Of a DNA stretch of 64,000 nucleotides, positions 26,643-35,423 are shown one piece after another (position 1 is the first letter of the stretch; every line of letters starts with the position of its first letter). This stretch comes from Gracilimonas sp964505215 (GTDB lineage Bacteria > Bacteroidota > Rhodothermia > Balneolales > Balneolaceae). The stretch lies in contig CAZDGU010000002.1 of assembly GCA_964505215.1 (NCBI GenBank), forward strand, positions 62,001 to 126,000, read 5' to 3'. The notes beneath the pieces were generated by a model, which was given only the letters and a program-made list of their open reading frames with translations, ran no database searches and was not told the DNA's origin. A program made the position numbers and the translations under genes.

Positions 26643-27134
26643 GTGATAGCACAAGCCGACGTTGCTACCGACGTTAAAATTATAAAAGCAGACTTAAACA
26701 ATACTAAACATGCCTCAGATATAGTCAAGATAGTAGATCTTTTTGCACGCGATCCGATGGGGCAGGATCAACCTCTGGATGAGGAAGTGCGTGTAGATAT
26801 GATTGCAGAGATGAAAAAAATTCCAACCACAATGACGTACATTGCCTATGCCGGTGAAAAAGCATTGGGTATTGTTACTTGTTTTGTGGGTTTTTCTACT
26901 TTTACAGCAAGCAAGGTTTTCAAAATTCATGATGTCGCCGTTCATCCGGATGCGCGCGGAATGGGAGTTGGAACCAAACTGCTTAAGCATGTAGATCAGG
27001 AAGCTAAAGATATGGGTTGCTCTAAAGTAACGCTGGAAGTTCGGGAAGATAATCCGGCACAGCGCCTATACGAAAAACAAGAGTTTGAATACGGCGAGCC
27101 AAAATGGTATTTCATGACCAAACACTTGAACTGA
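26643..27134 (+). CDS. GNAT family N-acetyltransferase
   Basis: 163 residues from GTG 26643; no ATG is available in frame nearby. The acetyl-CoA binding motif A is DVAVHPDARGMGVGTKLLKHV, followed by motif B VTLEVREDNPAQRLYEKQEF. The fold is that of a stand-alone cytoplasmic acetyltransferase. The substrate cannot be told. Two possible terminators follow. Confidence 0.88.
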   Translation: MIAQADVATDVKIIKADLNNTKHASDIVKIVDLFARDPMGQDQPLDEEVRVDMIAEMKKIPTTMTYIAYAGEKALGIVTCFVGFSTFTASKVFKIHDVAVHPDARGMGVGTKLLKHVDQEAKDMGCSKVTLEVREDNPAQRLYEKQEFEYGEPKWYFMTKHLN

Positions 27135-27142
27135 TAAGTAGC

Positions 27143-27169
27143 TCCCTACTTTAGTTTAGGGATTTTTAT
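27143..27169 (+). terminator. Terminator after the GNAT gene
   Basis: TCCCTA / TAGGGA hairpin followed by TTTTTATT, eight bases after the stop. Confidence 0.65.
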
Positions 27170-27177
27170 TACATAGC

Positions 27178-27211
27178 CACTTTCTTATCTATGGAGAAAG
27201 TGCCTTTTTTT
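27178..27211 (+). terminator. Second candidate terminator after the GNAT gene
   Basis: CACTTTC / GAAAGTG stem followed by CC and TTTTTTT. It is tandem to the hairpin at 27143-27169. Confidence 0.55.
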
Positions 27212-27343
27212 ATGCAATTATATTTTCTAAAGTAAAACCAACCTTTTATCAACACCTGACTGCTAATTGCCTCTTTTTGGCTTACTGAGTCGCGCAGTGT
27301 TTTACGCAGATGTACGAAGATTACTCCATCACCCCAATCGCCT

Positions 27344-28099
27344 TTAAGAAACAGCCGCATCAGCCAGTGCTAAAACGGCTTGAGTATATAGCGTACTTGG
27401 ATTATAACGCATCACAGCTTTTTCTATACTTCCGGTAATTTCATAAAAGTGGGCTAAATAGTTAGCCACCGATTTAATATTGTTCGACATATCATACAAA
27501 TCGGTACCCACAAACCAGCGGTTTAAAGAGTAGGGAATAAACTGCGCATACGACATGGCCCCGGCATAGCTCGACTCCAGCGACAGCACATCTAAGTCAT
27601 TTTTTTTCACAAAAATAAGCAACTCCTCCAGCTGAGCTTTGGCAAATTTACTGCGATGGCCTTCCGCATACATAGAAACGTACGCATTAAACGGATTGTA
27701 ACTCCCTCTGTAATTACCAAACTCCGATTCAATCCCGATGATACCGGCAATAACCTGCTTTGGAATGCCATATCTTTTCTCAGCCTCAGCAAGATCAACC
27801 GCGTATCGACTCATAAAGTCTGCAATTATCTTTTCTTTTCGCTCAAACCCAATTATATCCTGATAATCTTCAAAACTCTCAATTCTGACCTCAGCTGATT
27901 TAGTAAACTTTGCCGTTATATCTTCAATCAGTTGAAAACGGGAATCTTGCAGTAGGGCATTAAACTCATATCCCTTTGCTTCAAAATAATTGGCCAGCTC
28001 TTCGATGTTTTCCTTTTTAGAAGAACCTGAGGTATGCCCAAATATGGAAATGGGTATTGTAATAAATAACAGTAGAAAAGCGATGTATATTTTTTTCAT
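27344..28099 (-). CDS. Lytic murein transglycosylase, MltB type
   Basis: Cuts the glycan strand of peptidoglycan with formation of anhydro-muramic ends. From ATG 28099 it has 251 residues with a signal peptide (KKIYIAFLLLFITIPISIFG). The SLT-2 domain shows YGIPKQVIAGIIGIESEFG, where the Glu after GI is the catalytic acid, and GAMSYAQFIPYSL. It is shorter than E. coli MltB (about 360) but typical of compact Bacteroidota forms. An ATG 12 bases upstream is also possible. A 63-codon frame overlapping its end (27169-27360) is not convincing. Confidence 0.87.
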   Translation of the reverse strand: MKKIYIAFLLLFITIPISIFGHTSGSSKKENIEELANYFEAKGYEFNALLQDSRFQLIEDITAKFTKSAEVRIESFEDYQDIIGFERKEKIIADFMSRYAVDLAEAEKRYGIPKQVIAGIIGIESEFGNYRGSYNPFNAYVSMYAEGHRSKFAKAQLEELLIFVKKNDLDVLSLESSYAGAMSYAQFIPYSLNRWFVGTDLYDMSNNIKSVANYLAHFYEITGSIEKAVMRYNPSTLYTQAVLALADAAVS

Positions 28100-28313
28100 A
28101 ATCATATCCATAAAACTTTGAAATGGAGCTATAGAATAAGAAATACGTACGGCTTTGAATAATTAAAATTCAAGCTTTGTTAAGTTTTACAATAGCTTTC
28201 AAAAAGCATAACACAAATATTATTACGCATAAATACATATTAGCTTCATAATGCATATACATAATTGAGCCCTTTATGTGAATAATACTTCTTAAAACAC
28301 CTTTTAGAGCCTT

Positions 28314-29399
28314 TTAAAAATTGAACTCTAATTGCGTATAAGCTTTCTTATCTCGCAAGTTAAGGTTCGATAGGGTAATACCCAGCAGCCGAACCGGTCT
28401 TGTGCCTACTTCAGTTTCTTCCAGCTGCTTTCGCACCACTTCAATTATTTCATTATATCTATTTGTGAAGTGAGGCAGCGAATAACTGCGGGTGATGGTA
28501 TCAAAGTTTTTATATCTGACTTTGAGCGTAATGGTTTTGCCGGCTGCATTTATCTTCTTCATACCTTCTGCTATAGACTGTGCCAGCTCTTCCAAAAAAT
28601 TATAAATCCATTCTAAGCTGACTATATCTTCAGAAAACGTACGCTCCTTTCCATACGACTTTCGCACCCGGTGCGGCTTCACTTCCCGATGATCAATCCC
28701 CCGAACTATACTGTAATAAAAACGCCCGGATTTCCCGAAAGCTTTCACCAAATCAATTTCGCTCCACTTTTTAAGGTCGGCGCCCGTTTTAATGCCTACG
28801 GCGTGCATCTTCTTTTGAGTAGCCTTGCCAACTCCAAAAAACTTTTTGATGTCTAACTCTTCTAAAAAAGCCTCTGCTTTATCGGGACTGATGAGCGCTA
28901 TTCCGTCAGGCTTATTTAAATCGGATGCTATTTTTGCTAAAAACTTATTGTGAGCAATGCCGGCCGAAGCTGTGAGACGAGTTTCTTCAAAAATGCGCTC
29001 TTTTATTTCTTTGGCAATTAAGGTAGCTGAAGGCAGGTTTTTATGATTTTCGGTTACATCCAAAAAAGCTTCATCCAAGGACAGCGGTTCTACTAAATCG
29101 GTGTATTCAAAAAAGATTTCCCGAATTTGCTGAGATGCCTTTTTATAAGCATCAAACCGGGCCCTCACAAAAATACCCTGTGGACAAAGCCTTATAGCCC
29201 GCGATGCCGGCATTGCGGAGTGAACGCCGAACTTCCGAGCCTCATAACTGGCCGTTGCTACCACGCCGCGCCCGCTGGGTGAACCGCCCACAATAACCGG
29301 CTTTCCTCGTAATTCCGGGTTATCGCGCTGTTCTACCGCCGCATAAAATGCGTCCATATCAATATGAATAATCTTTCGGATAGGAAAATCAACAGCCAT
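28314..29399 (-). CDS. dinB: DNA polymerase IV
   Basis: Y-family translesion polymerase of 361 residues. IIHIDMDAFYAAVEQR carries the first catalytic Asp pair; SLDEAFLDVT carries the second Asp-Glu; KTASAGIAHNKFLAK-type palm and the HhH segment FFGVGKATQKKMHAVGI follow. The little finger domain ends in a short QLEFNF tail, which resembles a beta-clamp binding peptide. I see no LexA-type operator. Confidence 0.95.
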   Translation of the reverse strand: MAVDFPIRKIIHIDMDAFYAAVEQRDNPELRGKPVIVGGSPSGRGVVATASYEARKFGVHSAMPASRAIRLCPQGIFVRARFDAYKKASQQIREIFFEYTDLVEPLSLDEAFLDVTENHKNLPSATLIAKEIKERIFEETRLTASAGIAHNKFLAKIASDLNKPDGIALISPDKAEAFLEELDIKKFFGVGKATQKKMHAVGIKTGADLKKWSEIDLVKAFGKSGRFYYSIVRGIDHREVKPHRVRKSYGKERTFSEDIVSLEWIYNFLEELAQSIAEGMKKINAAGKTITLKVRYKNFDTITRSYSLPHFTNRYNEIIEVVRKQLEETEVGTRPVRLLGITLSNLNLRDKKAYTQLEFNF

Positions 29400-29536
29400 A
29401 ACATAAATTACACATATCCGAAATTTTTAAAAAATTTTTATGAAGATTAGAATCTTTCATCTAAAACGCTATAAGGAAACATTTTGGCTTTCATAATCAT
29501 TTAATTGAATGAATTTTAAGCAACCAAAAATAGTGT

Positions 29537-30316
29537 ATGCGATTACTGACTTACCGATTTTTTCAATGCATGGTATTAAGCGCAGTTCTTATAATTAGCG
29601 TGAGCTGTTCTAACTCCACTGATTCTGATAATTCTAACAATAAAGGCTCCTTTTCTCATACTAAAAACCCCGGCCACTCTGCAGTAAACTTTCTTTCCGA
29701 TAAAAATTACTCCGAACTGGTAATTGAAATTGATTACATGCAGGGCTACGCTCCCAATTCTGACGCTTTAGACAGCCTGAAAGCTTTTCTGTCTCGCAGG
29801 CTTCAAAAAACATCGGTTACTATTTTAGAACCAACGTCTATCCCGGCTTCCGGTCAGCCTTCTTATACCGCAAATGAAATCAGAGAATTGGAGAAAAGTC
29901 ATAGAAACCATTTCACCGATGACAATACTTTAGCCGCTTATATGATTATTACAGACAGCCAATACGAACAAAAGAATGTACTGGGAATTGCTTATTACAA
30001 CACTTCCACTGCATTTTTTGGAGGAACCTATGATGAGGTGAGCGGAGGCCTTGGCCAGCCGTCCCGAAAGCTAACGGAGTCCATTTCTTTCCGGCATGAA
30101 TTTGGTCACCTTTTGGGTTTGGTAAATATTCCCGGATCAGGGGTTGAAATGCAGACGAACCATCAAGATACAGAACATGGAAGCCACTGTAATAATGAGA
30201 ACTGCCTGATGTATTATGCTATGGAAAATGCCAACTTGTTTGACCAGTTCTTTGGTTCAAGTATTCCCAAACTGGATGCCAATTGTATAGCCGATCTTGA
30301 AGCCGTTAAAAATTGA
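29537..30316 (+). CDS. Archaemetzincin-like zinc protease lipoprotein
   Basis: 259 residues. A lipoprotein signal (VLIISVSC, C24) and a Ser/Asn-rich linker precede the domain. The zinc site HEFGHLLGL (H187, E188, H191) is followed after about 20 residues by HCNNENCLM, which has the HCx4CxM form of archaemetzincins with the Met-turn at M225. In classic archaemetzincins HC directly follows the first motif and a later CxxC pair is present; here there is an insert, and only one Cys is seen later. So it is a metzincin, probably an exported relative, with the exact family unsettled. Confidence 0.7.
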   Translation: MRLLTYRFFQCMVLSAVLIISVSCSNSTDSDNSNNKGSFSHTKNPGHSAVNFLSDKNYSELVIEIDYMQGYAPNSDALDSLKAFLSRRLQKTSVTILEPTSIPASGQPSYTANEIRELEKSHRNHFTDDNTLAAYMIITDSQYEQKNVLGIAYYNTSTAFFGGTYDEVSGGLGQPSRKLTESISFRHEFGHLLGLVNIPGSGVEMQTNHQDTEHGSHCNNENCLMYYAMENANLFDQFFGSSIPKLDANCIADLEAVKN

Positions 30317-30334
30317 TTCTTTCGGCTTTTCGGT

Positions 30335-31942
30335 CTATCCCTGTTTGAACTTATAGAGATTTTCGGCACCTACCTTTTGCTCTCCCTGCGAAAGTGCGTA
30401 CTGCGAGTCAAACAACACGATAGGATTTTCTTCCATGTCTTTGGTTACATGGGTTGAGTAACTGTTTTCTAATTTTTCGATGATGTCTTCCCGGTCGTTG
30501 GGCAGCCAGCGGGCGCAATGGTAAGCAACCGGCGTTTTAATCAGCTCTACGCCATATTCTGCCTGCATTCGGTGTTCTACCACTTCAAACTGAAGCACGC
30601 CAACGGTACCTAACAAAAGCTCGTTTCCTACTCCATGCGGCACTTCAAACACGTGTACCACACCTTCTTCTGAAAGCTGCTTTAATCCTTCGCGCAACTG
30701 TTTTCTTTTGAACGGATCTTTAGTCGCTACTTTTTGGAAATGCTCGGGTGTAAAAAGCGGAATGACGTCAAACTTAACCTCATTTTTCTCAAACACCGTA
30801 CTTCCGATTCGGAAAGAACCGGGATTGAAAATAGAAACAATATCGCCCGGATAAGCCTCTTCCATAAGCTGGCGGTCGTCTCCCATTAATGTATGAGGGG
30901 TAGACATTTTTATTTTTTTATCCAGGCCGGCAATGGTTACTTGTTGTCCGCGCTCAAATTTACCGGAGGCAACTCGTATAAAAGCGGCACAATCACGATG
31001 ATCGGGATTCATATTGGCCTGCATTTTAAAAATGAAGCCGGAAAAACCATCATTCAAATCCCGTGCAACTCCTTCCGGAGTGAGGTACTGCTGTGGATGC
31101 GGCGCCAGCTGATGGAAATAATTCAAAAATACATCCAGCCCGAAATTATGAAGTGCCGAACCAAAGAAAACCGGTGTTACTTTTCCGGTATTGTACGCCT
31201 CGCGATCCATGCTTTCAAACATATCATCAATCAGCATTACCTCTTCTTCAAACGCCTCTTTTTCCGTATCCGACATGGAAGATACTTCCAGTGCTTCTTC
31301 CAGACTTAAGACTTCGGTAACAGCTTTTTTGGCACCATGCTCCGTTTTTTGATACAAATGTACTTTCTTTGCAATGGCATCATAAATTCCCTGAAATTTC
31401 TGCCCATAGCCCATAGGCCAGCTTGCCGGAACGGCTTCAATTCCCAGCTTGTCCTCAATATTACTAAGCACTTCCAGCGGCTCCATTCCGGGACGGTCGC
31501 ATTTATTTACAAAGGTGATAACCGGCACTTCGCGAAGCTTACACACCTCAAAAAGCTTCTCGGTTTGTTCTTCCACGCCTTTGGCAACGTCAATTACCAT
31601 CAGTCCGGAGTCGGCAGCTACCAACGTTCGCAGCGTATCTTCAGAAAAGTCTTTGTGACCGGGAGTATCCAGCAGGTTGTATTTTATCCCGTCTTTTTCG
31701 AATCGCAGAACGGAAGACGTTACAGAAATCCCGCGCTCCTGCTCAATAGACATCCAGTCGGAGGCAGCGTGGCGGCTGGCCTTTCGTGCACGGATAGAAC
31801 CCGCCTCGTGCAGGGCTCCGCCATACAGCAATAGCTTTTCGGTGAGGGTAGTTTTACCCGCATCGGGGTGCGAAATAATAGCAAACGTTCGTCGCTTTTT
31901 CGCTTCTTTAATAATATTAGATTCGGCTGTGGCCGTGCTCAT
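30335..31942 (-). CDS. prfC: Peptide chain release factor 3
   Basis: Class II release factor, a translational GTPase that recycles RF1/RF2. 535 residues. G1 is SHPDAGKTTL, G2 region RGISVTSSV, G3 DTPGHKDF and G4 NKCDRPG. The C-terminal domains end VGVLQFEVVEHRMQAEYGVEL, distinguishing it from EF-G. It converges with the metzincin gene, 18 bases apart. Confidence 0.96.
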   Translation of the reverse strand: MSTATAESNIIKEAKKRRTFAIISHPDAGKTTLTEKLLLYGGALHEAGSIRARKASRHAASDWMSIEQERGISVTSSVLRFEKDGIKYNLLDTPGHKDFSEDTLRTLVAADSGLMVIDVAKGVEEQTEKLFEVCKLREVPVITFVNKCDRPGMEPLEVLSNIEDKLGIEAVPASWPMGYGQKFQGIYDAIAKKVHLYQKTEHGAKKAVTEVLSLEEALEVSSMSDTEKEAFEEEVMLIDDMFESMDREAYNTGKVTPVFFGSALHNFGLDVFLNYFHQLAPHPQQYLTPEGVARDLNDGFSGFIFKMQANMNPDHRDCAAFIRVASGKFERGQQVTIAGLDKKIKMSTPHTLMGDDRQLMEEAYPGDIVSIFNPGSFRIGSTVFEKNEVKFDVIPLFTPEHFQKVATKDPFKRKQLREGLKQLSEEGVVHVFEVPHGVGNELLLGTVGVLQFEVVEHRMQAEYGVELIKTPVAYHCARWLPNDREDIIEKLENSYSTHVTKDMEENPIVLFDSQYALSQGEQKVGAENLYKFKQG

Positions 31943-32045
31943 ATATGTAATGGATTACCTGATTTTTAGAAGCCTGTAAGATACGATTTTTTGAGTGGAA
32001 ATTGTAGGGCGCATAGTAAGTTGATATTTGGAATAATAAACCTCT

Positions 32046-32135
32046 TTATCCTTTCTCACGCTCTGGCAGTTTGGGGATGAGGAAATGGGTCGCAGGCAGG
32101 TTGATGCTCTGCTCAAATAAGAACACTTCCAGCAT
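32046..32135 (-). pseudogene. Small frame after parE, possible gene remnant
   Basis: A 29-codon frame from ATG 32135 (MLEVFLFEQSINLPATHFLI onwards) ending LPEREKG. The coding look continues a few codons upstream (EWAEKT) to a stop. It reads like the C-terminal piece of a larger lost protein, but I do not recognise it. It could also be a small third gene of the toxin-antitoxin unit, starting 28 bases after parE. Confidence 0.25.
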
Positions 32136-32162
32136 TGTCTTCTCTGCCCATTCTTACTCTTT

Positions 32163-32465
32163 CTACTTTAGACGTTTTTTACTGTCCATTCGCTGGTGTA
32201 AAATTCTAATAATTTCAACAACGTCATTTTCCGCTTTTCTGTAAAAAATCAGATGGGATTTGATTTTCGTTACCCGATAACCCTTACGAGTTTGTTCTAT
32301 GGATTTTCCAAGCAGATAATTGCCCGCAATACATTCAATCTCTCCGATTATTAAGTCATAATATCTGTCGGCTTGCTCTTTACTCCATGTATGAAAAGTA
32401 TAAACCCAAATCCGGTTTAAATCAGCAATCGCTTGTTTACTTATGCGATATTTGTTTTTACTCAT
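32163..32465 (-). CDS. parE: ParE/RelE-family toxin
   Basis: 100 residues of the RelE/ParE superfamily: ISKQAIADLNRIWVYTFHTWS, YRVTKIKSHLIFYRKAENDVVEIIRILHQRMD. The family acts on gyrase (ParE) or ribosome-bound mRNA (RelE); the neighbouring antitoxin type favours ParE. Its ATG overlaps the antitoxin stop by ATGA. Length and the HQRMD end are complete for the family. Confidence 0.9.
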   Translation of the reverse strand: MSKNKYRISKQAIADLNRIWVYTFHTWSKEQADRYYDLIIGEIECIAGNYLLGKSIEQTRKGYRVTKIKSHLIFYRKAENDVVEIIRILHQRMDSKKRLK

Positions 32466-32704
32466 ACGTGCCGGTGATGCAATTCAGTCAGATTTTCTTT
32501 TGGGTCAAAATTTTCGACAAATCCACTTTCTTCGCCTTTTTCAAGAGCTTTAATTAGTTCTCTTTCCTTTTTTTCTTCACGCTCTAACAATCGCAATGCC
32601 GAACGAATTACTTCGCTGGCAGAACTGTACCTGCCAGATTTCACTTCTTCCTTAATGAAATCCTCAAAATAATTTCCGAGTGATACCGATGTATTTTTAC
32701 TCAT
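32462..32704 (-). CDS. parD: ParD-family antitoxin
   Basis: 80 residues from ATG 32704. The ribbon-helix-helix part is SVSLGNYFEDFIKEEVKSGRYSSASEVIRSALRLLE-like, with the acidic, flexible C-terminus (ENFDPKENLTELHH) that binds toxin. It would neutralise the toxin and repress the operon. An in-frame extension to 32764 lacks family similarity and was not used. Confidence 0.88.
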   Translation of the reverse strand: MSKNTSVSLGNYFEDFIKEEVKSGRYSSASEVIRSALRLLEREEKKERELIKALEKGEESGFVENFDPKENLTELHHRHV

Positions 32705-32814
32705 TTTCTTCCGAGTTTTCGTCAAATATACCAAAGCTTGGTAACGCAGCCAAATTGCACACAATGGTTAAATATAAGAATATAACGGGCTGAGCTCCTC
32801 CTCTACCTGCTTCC

Positions 32815-32863
32815 CCTCGCCCCAAACCACCCGGTTGGGAGCGCCACCCCAGACCACCCGGTC
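32815..32863 (-). repeat. 49-bp repeat, copy A
   Basis: On the minus strand it reads GACCGGGTGGTC, six variable bases, GGCGCTCCC, then AACCGGGTGGTT. Copy B (35349-35397, plus strand) matches 39 of 49 positions with no gap. The word ACCGGGTGGT occurs twice in each copy, and GACC...GGTC forms a short palindrome. It lies between parD and ridA. Confidence 0.75.
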
Positions 32864-32974
32864 TAAAATAACACCAACTTGTTTGTGTGATATTAATTTC
32901 GCTTCTTCAAAAAGCTTTAGCTTCGGGTTGATTACATACCGGGCTTCACTGAACATTAAATCAAAGGAAAAGAA

Positions 32975-33361
32975 ATGGAAGAAGTTTTTGTTGAAGATGC
33001 ACCCAAAGCCATTGGCCCGTATTGCCATGCCATGAAGGTGAACGGACTGCTGTTTTGTTCGGGACAAACTCCCTTAGATCCGGAAACCATGGAGATTGTT
33101 GGAGATACTATTGAAGAACAAACGCGCCGCGTATTAGAAAACCTAACCACAGTGTTAGCTAAAGAGGAGCTCACCCTAAAAGATGTGGCAAAAACCACGG
33201 TTTACCTCAAGGACATGAAAGATTTCAAAGGAATGAACAAAGTGTATGAACGCATGTTTGATGGCCATAAACCTTCAAGAACAGCCATTTCTGTAAAACA
33301 AAACCCATTAGATGCCCTGGTTGAAATAGAATGCATAGCGGAGTTAAAGCATAGGGTCTGA
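32975..33361 (+). CDS. ridA: RidA family enamine/imine deaminase
   Basis: 128 residues, YjgF/YER057c/UK114 family: APKAIGPYCHAMKVNG, FCSGQTPLDP, and the conserved Arg in SRTAISV with the Glu of EIECIAEL. It hydrolyses reactive 2-aminoacrylate-type intermediates made by PLP enzymes. An AAAGGA stretch eight bases before the ATG serves as ribosome binding site. It converges with the amylase gene, and both lie inside an inverted repeat pair. Confidence 0.94.
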   Translation: MEEVFVEDAPKAIGPYCHAMKVNGLLFCSGQTPLDPETMEIVGDTIEEQTRRVLENLTTVLAKEELTLKDVAKTTVYLKDMKDFKGMNKVYERMFDGHKPSRTAISVKQNPLDALVEIECIAELKHRV

Positions 33362-33396
33362 TTATTGATCACTGTTTACTGGTCACTGGCCTCTGT

Positions 33397-35271
33397 TTAT
33401 TCCAGCTCCCAAATCTCTGCTGTTTTTCCACTTATTGTGATGTTTTTGTTTAAGGGATTCCTTTCTCCCGAAACAACATTCACCCCAACTTTAAAACGAT
33501 CTAAAACCTCAGCAAAGCGGTTTTTGTTTAGCGTTACGGCTTCTTTATTTGCATTCAGAACCACCATTACGGTTTGCTTTTCATGAGTTCTGAAATAAAT
33601 GTACACGTTATTTTCGGGGATGAAGTGTACCAGCTTTCCCTCATGAATGGCAACCGCTGTTTTGCGCCACTTATTCAGCTTGGTGATATAGGCCAAAATC
33701 TCATTTTCTTTTGAAGTACGTCCTTCTTCCGTAAATACGCTGCGATCATCATCGGGCCAGCCGCCGGGCATGGTTTGTCGCCAGGCCTCATCATCTCCGC
33801 CGCGATATTCGTGACCCATCATTAATTCGGTTCCATAATATACCTGGGGAATTCCGCGGGTAGTCATTAAAAAAGCATAGGCCATTTTGAAGAAATCCTC
33901 ATCTTTACCCACCGTTTCATAAATCCGCCCCATATCGTGATTATCCAGAAAAATAACATTAAGCATGGGATCCGCATATACAAAATCCTGAGAAAGCACG
34001 TAATACAATTTAGTGAGACCGGTCATCCAGCCAAACTCTTCATTAAAAGCTTCTCGCACGGCGTTGGAAAGCGGGAAATCAGTCACGCTGGGCAGGTTTG
34101 AATTGTATCCGTCATCCGTGCCCGGCTCATCATATTGCCAGTAAGCCTCGGCAGGTACCGTGTTTACCCACGCCTCACCCACAATATTAAAATCTGGATA
34201 GGCCGCTAATACTTCCTTCGCCCATCGCGCCATATACTCCTGATCGGGATACACATAAGTATCCATCCGAATGCCATCGATACCGGAATACTCAATCCAC
34301 CAAATGGTATTTTGAATGAGATAATCGGCCAGCAGTTCATTTTTTTGATTCAAATCGGGCATTTCCTCCACAAACCAGCCGTTCGTCAGCTTATTAAAAT
34401 CATACTGTGAAGCGTAAGGATCGGAAGCCACAGATCCGCGAAAGTTGGTGGTGCCAAATTTCTCAAAATCGTGCAGCCAGTCGGCCGTGGGCAAATCTTT
34501 CATCCACCAGTGCCGGTCGCCAATGTGATTGTGAATCATGTCCATAATCACCTTCATTCCTTTTTGATGCGTGGCCTCAATCAGCGCTTTATATTCCTCG
34601 TTGGTGCCGTAGCGCGGATCTACTTTGTATAAATCGGTGGCCGCATAGCCATGATAAGCACCGTATTCGGGCGACATATCATTTTCTATAATTGGGGTGA
34701 ACCAAATGGCCGTCATGCCCAAATCTTTGATGTAATCTAAATGCTGCATCACTCCGGCAATATCTCCTCCCTGACGCCGCTCGGGATTGGAACGATCGGC
34801 CGCTTCTAACATTCCTTCCACCGAATCATTATCCGGATTTCCATTGGCAAAGCGATCCGGCATCATCAGGTAAATTACATCGGAAGCATCAAATCCCTGA
34901 TGGCGATTTTCTTCAGACTCTCTCGTTTTCAGCTCGTAATTAACAGAAATTCGGTCTTTTTTGTCTCCAACTTTGGTTAGAACTATTTCCATTTTCCCGG
35001 CTTTAGCTTCTTCCGAAATCTCCATATAAAGAAACAGGTAATTGGGCGAATCTACGGCCGTCTGTCGGGTGATGTTCACTCCCGGATATTCTATTTCAGC
35101 CCGATATAAACCCAAATCATTTCCATAAAGCTGAATTTGAAGCTCGTTCATCGCCATGTTTGTCCACCAAAAAGGAGGATCTATAACCTGAATTGAATTA
35201 GGCGCTTGAGCCTGAACAGCCACAGTAGTTAATACAAAAAATATGAGTGAAAGTAAGCGTAGTTTCTTCAT
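33397..35271 (-). CDS. GH13 alpha-amylase family protein, secreted (neopullulanase/cyclomaltodextrinase-like)
   Basis: 624 residues with a signal peptide (to AVQAQ). Residues ~25-125 are an N-terminal beta-sandwich, the catalytic barrel starts near DVIYLMMPDRFANG. Conserved regions: I DMIHNHIGD, II GIDGIRMDTYVY with the nucleophile Asp, III FNIVGEAWVN with the acid Glu, and IV FLDNHDMGR. The closing C-terminal beta domain is NNVYIYFRTHEKQTVMVVLN onwards. It probably degrades maltodextrins in the periplasm or at the surface. No SusCD-type transport genes are beside it. Confidence 0.92.
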   Translation of the reverse strand: MKKLRLLSLIFFVLTTVAVQAQAPNSIQVIDPPFWWTNMAMNELQIQLYGNDLGLYRAEIEYPGVNITRQTAVDSPNYLFLYMEISEEAKAGKMEIVLTKVGDKKDRISVNYELKTRESEENRHQGFDASDVIYLMMPDRFANGNPDNDSVEGMLEAADRSNPERRQGGDIAGVMQHLDYIKDLGMTAIWFTPIIENDMSPEYGAYHGYAATDLYKVDPRYGTNEEYKALIEATHQKGMKVIMDMIHNHIGDRHWWMKDLPTADWLHDFEKFGTTNFRGSVASDPYASQYDFNKLTNGWFVEEMPDLNQKNELLADYLIQNTIWWIEYSGIDGIRMDTYVYPDQEYMARWAKEVLAAYPDFNIVGEAWVNTVPAEAYWQYDEPGTDDGYNSNLPSVTDFPLSNAVREAFNEEFGWMTGLTKLYYVLSQDFVYADPMLNVIFLDNHDMGRIYETVGKDEDFFKMAYAFLMTTRGIPQVYYGTELMMGHEYRGGDDEAWRQTMPGGWPDDDRSVFTEEGRTSKENEILAYITKLNKWRKTAVAIHEGKLVHFIPENNVYIYFRTHEKQTVMVVLNANKEAVTLNKNRFAEVLDRFKVGVNVVSGERNPLNKNITISGKTAEIWELE

Positions 35272-35348
35272 GAGTATCTGTATTGGATTTTAGCTGCGTA
35301 TAATAATGATAGCCTCACACATTAGCTTACTAAATATACAGGTTTTGG

Positions 35349-35397
35349 GACCGGGTGGTCCCTTTGGGCGCTCCCTACCGGGTGGTTGGGAGCGAGC
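35349..35397 (+). repeat. 49-bp repeat, copy B
   Basis: Plus-strand copy of the element at 32815-32863: GACCGGGTGGTC, six different bases, GGCGCTCCC, TACCGGGTGGTT. Together the copies form an inverted pair enclosing ridA and the amylase gene. It lies just upstream of the amylase start region. Confidence 0.75.
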
Positions 35398-35423
35398 GTG
35401 GTTGTGGAGCGAGAGCTATAGCT

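Noticed and set aside
27169..27360. 63-codon frame overlapping the end of the MltB gene
   Set aside because: The MltB frame ends normally; the overlapping frame spans the terminator hairpin and resembles no protein.
32046..32162. Third toxin-antitoxin component
   Set aside because: Too short and without a known family; kept only as a possible remnant.
32768..33067. 99-codon minus-strand frame over the repeat and ridA start
   Set aside because: Its VVWGGAPNRVVWG part is simply translation of the 49-bp repeat, and the rest is antisense to ridA.
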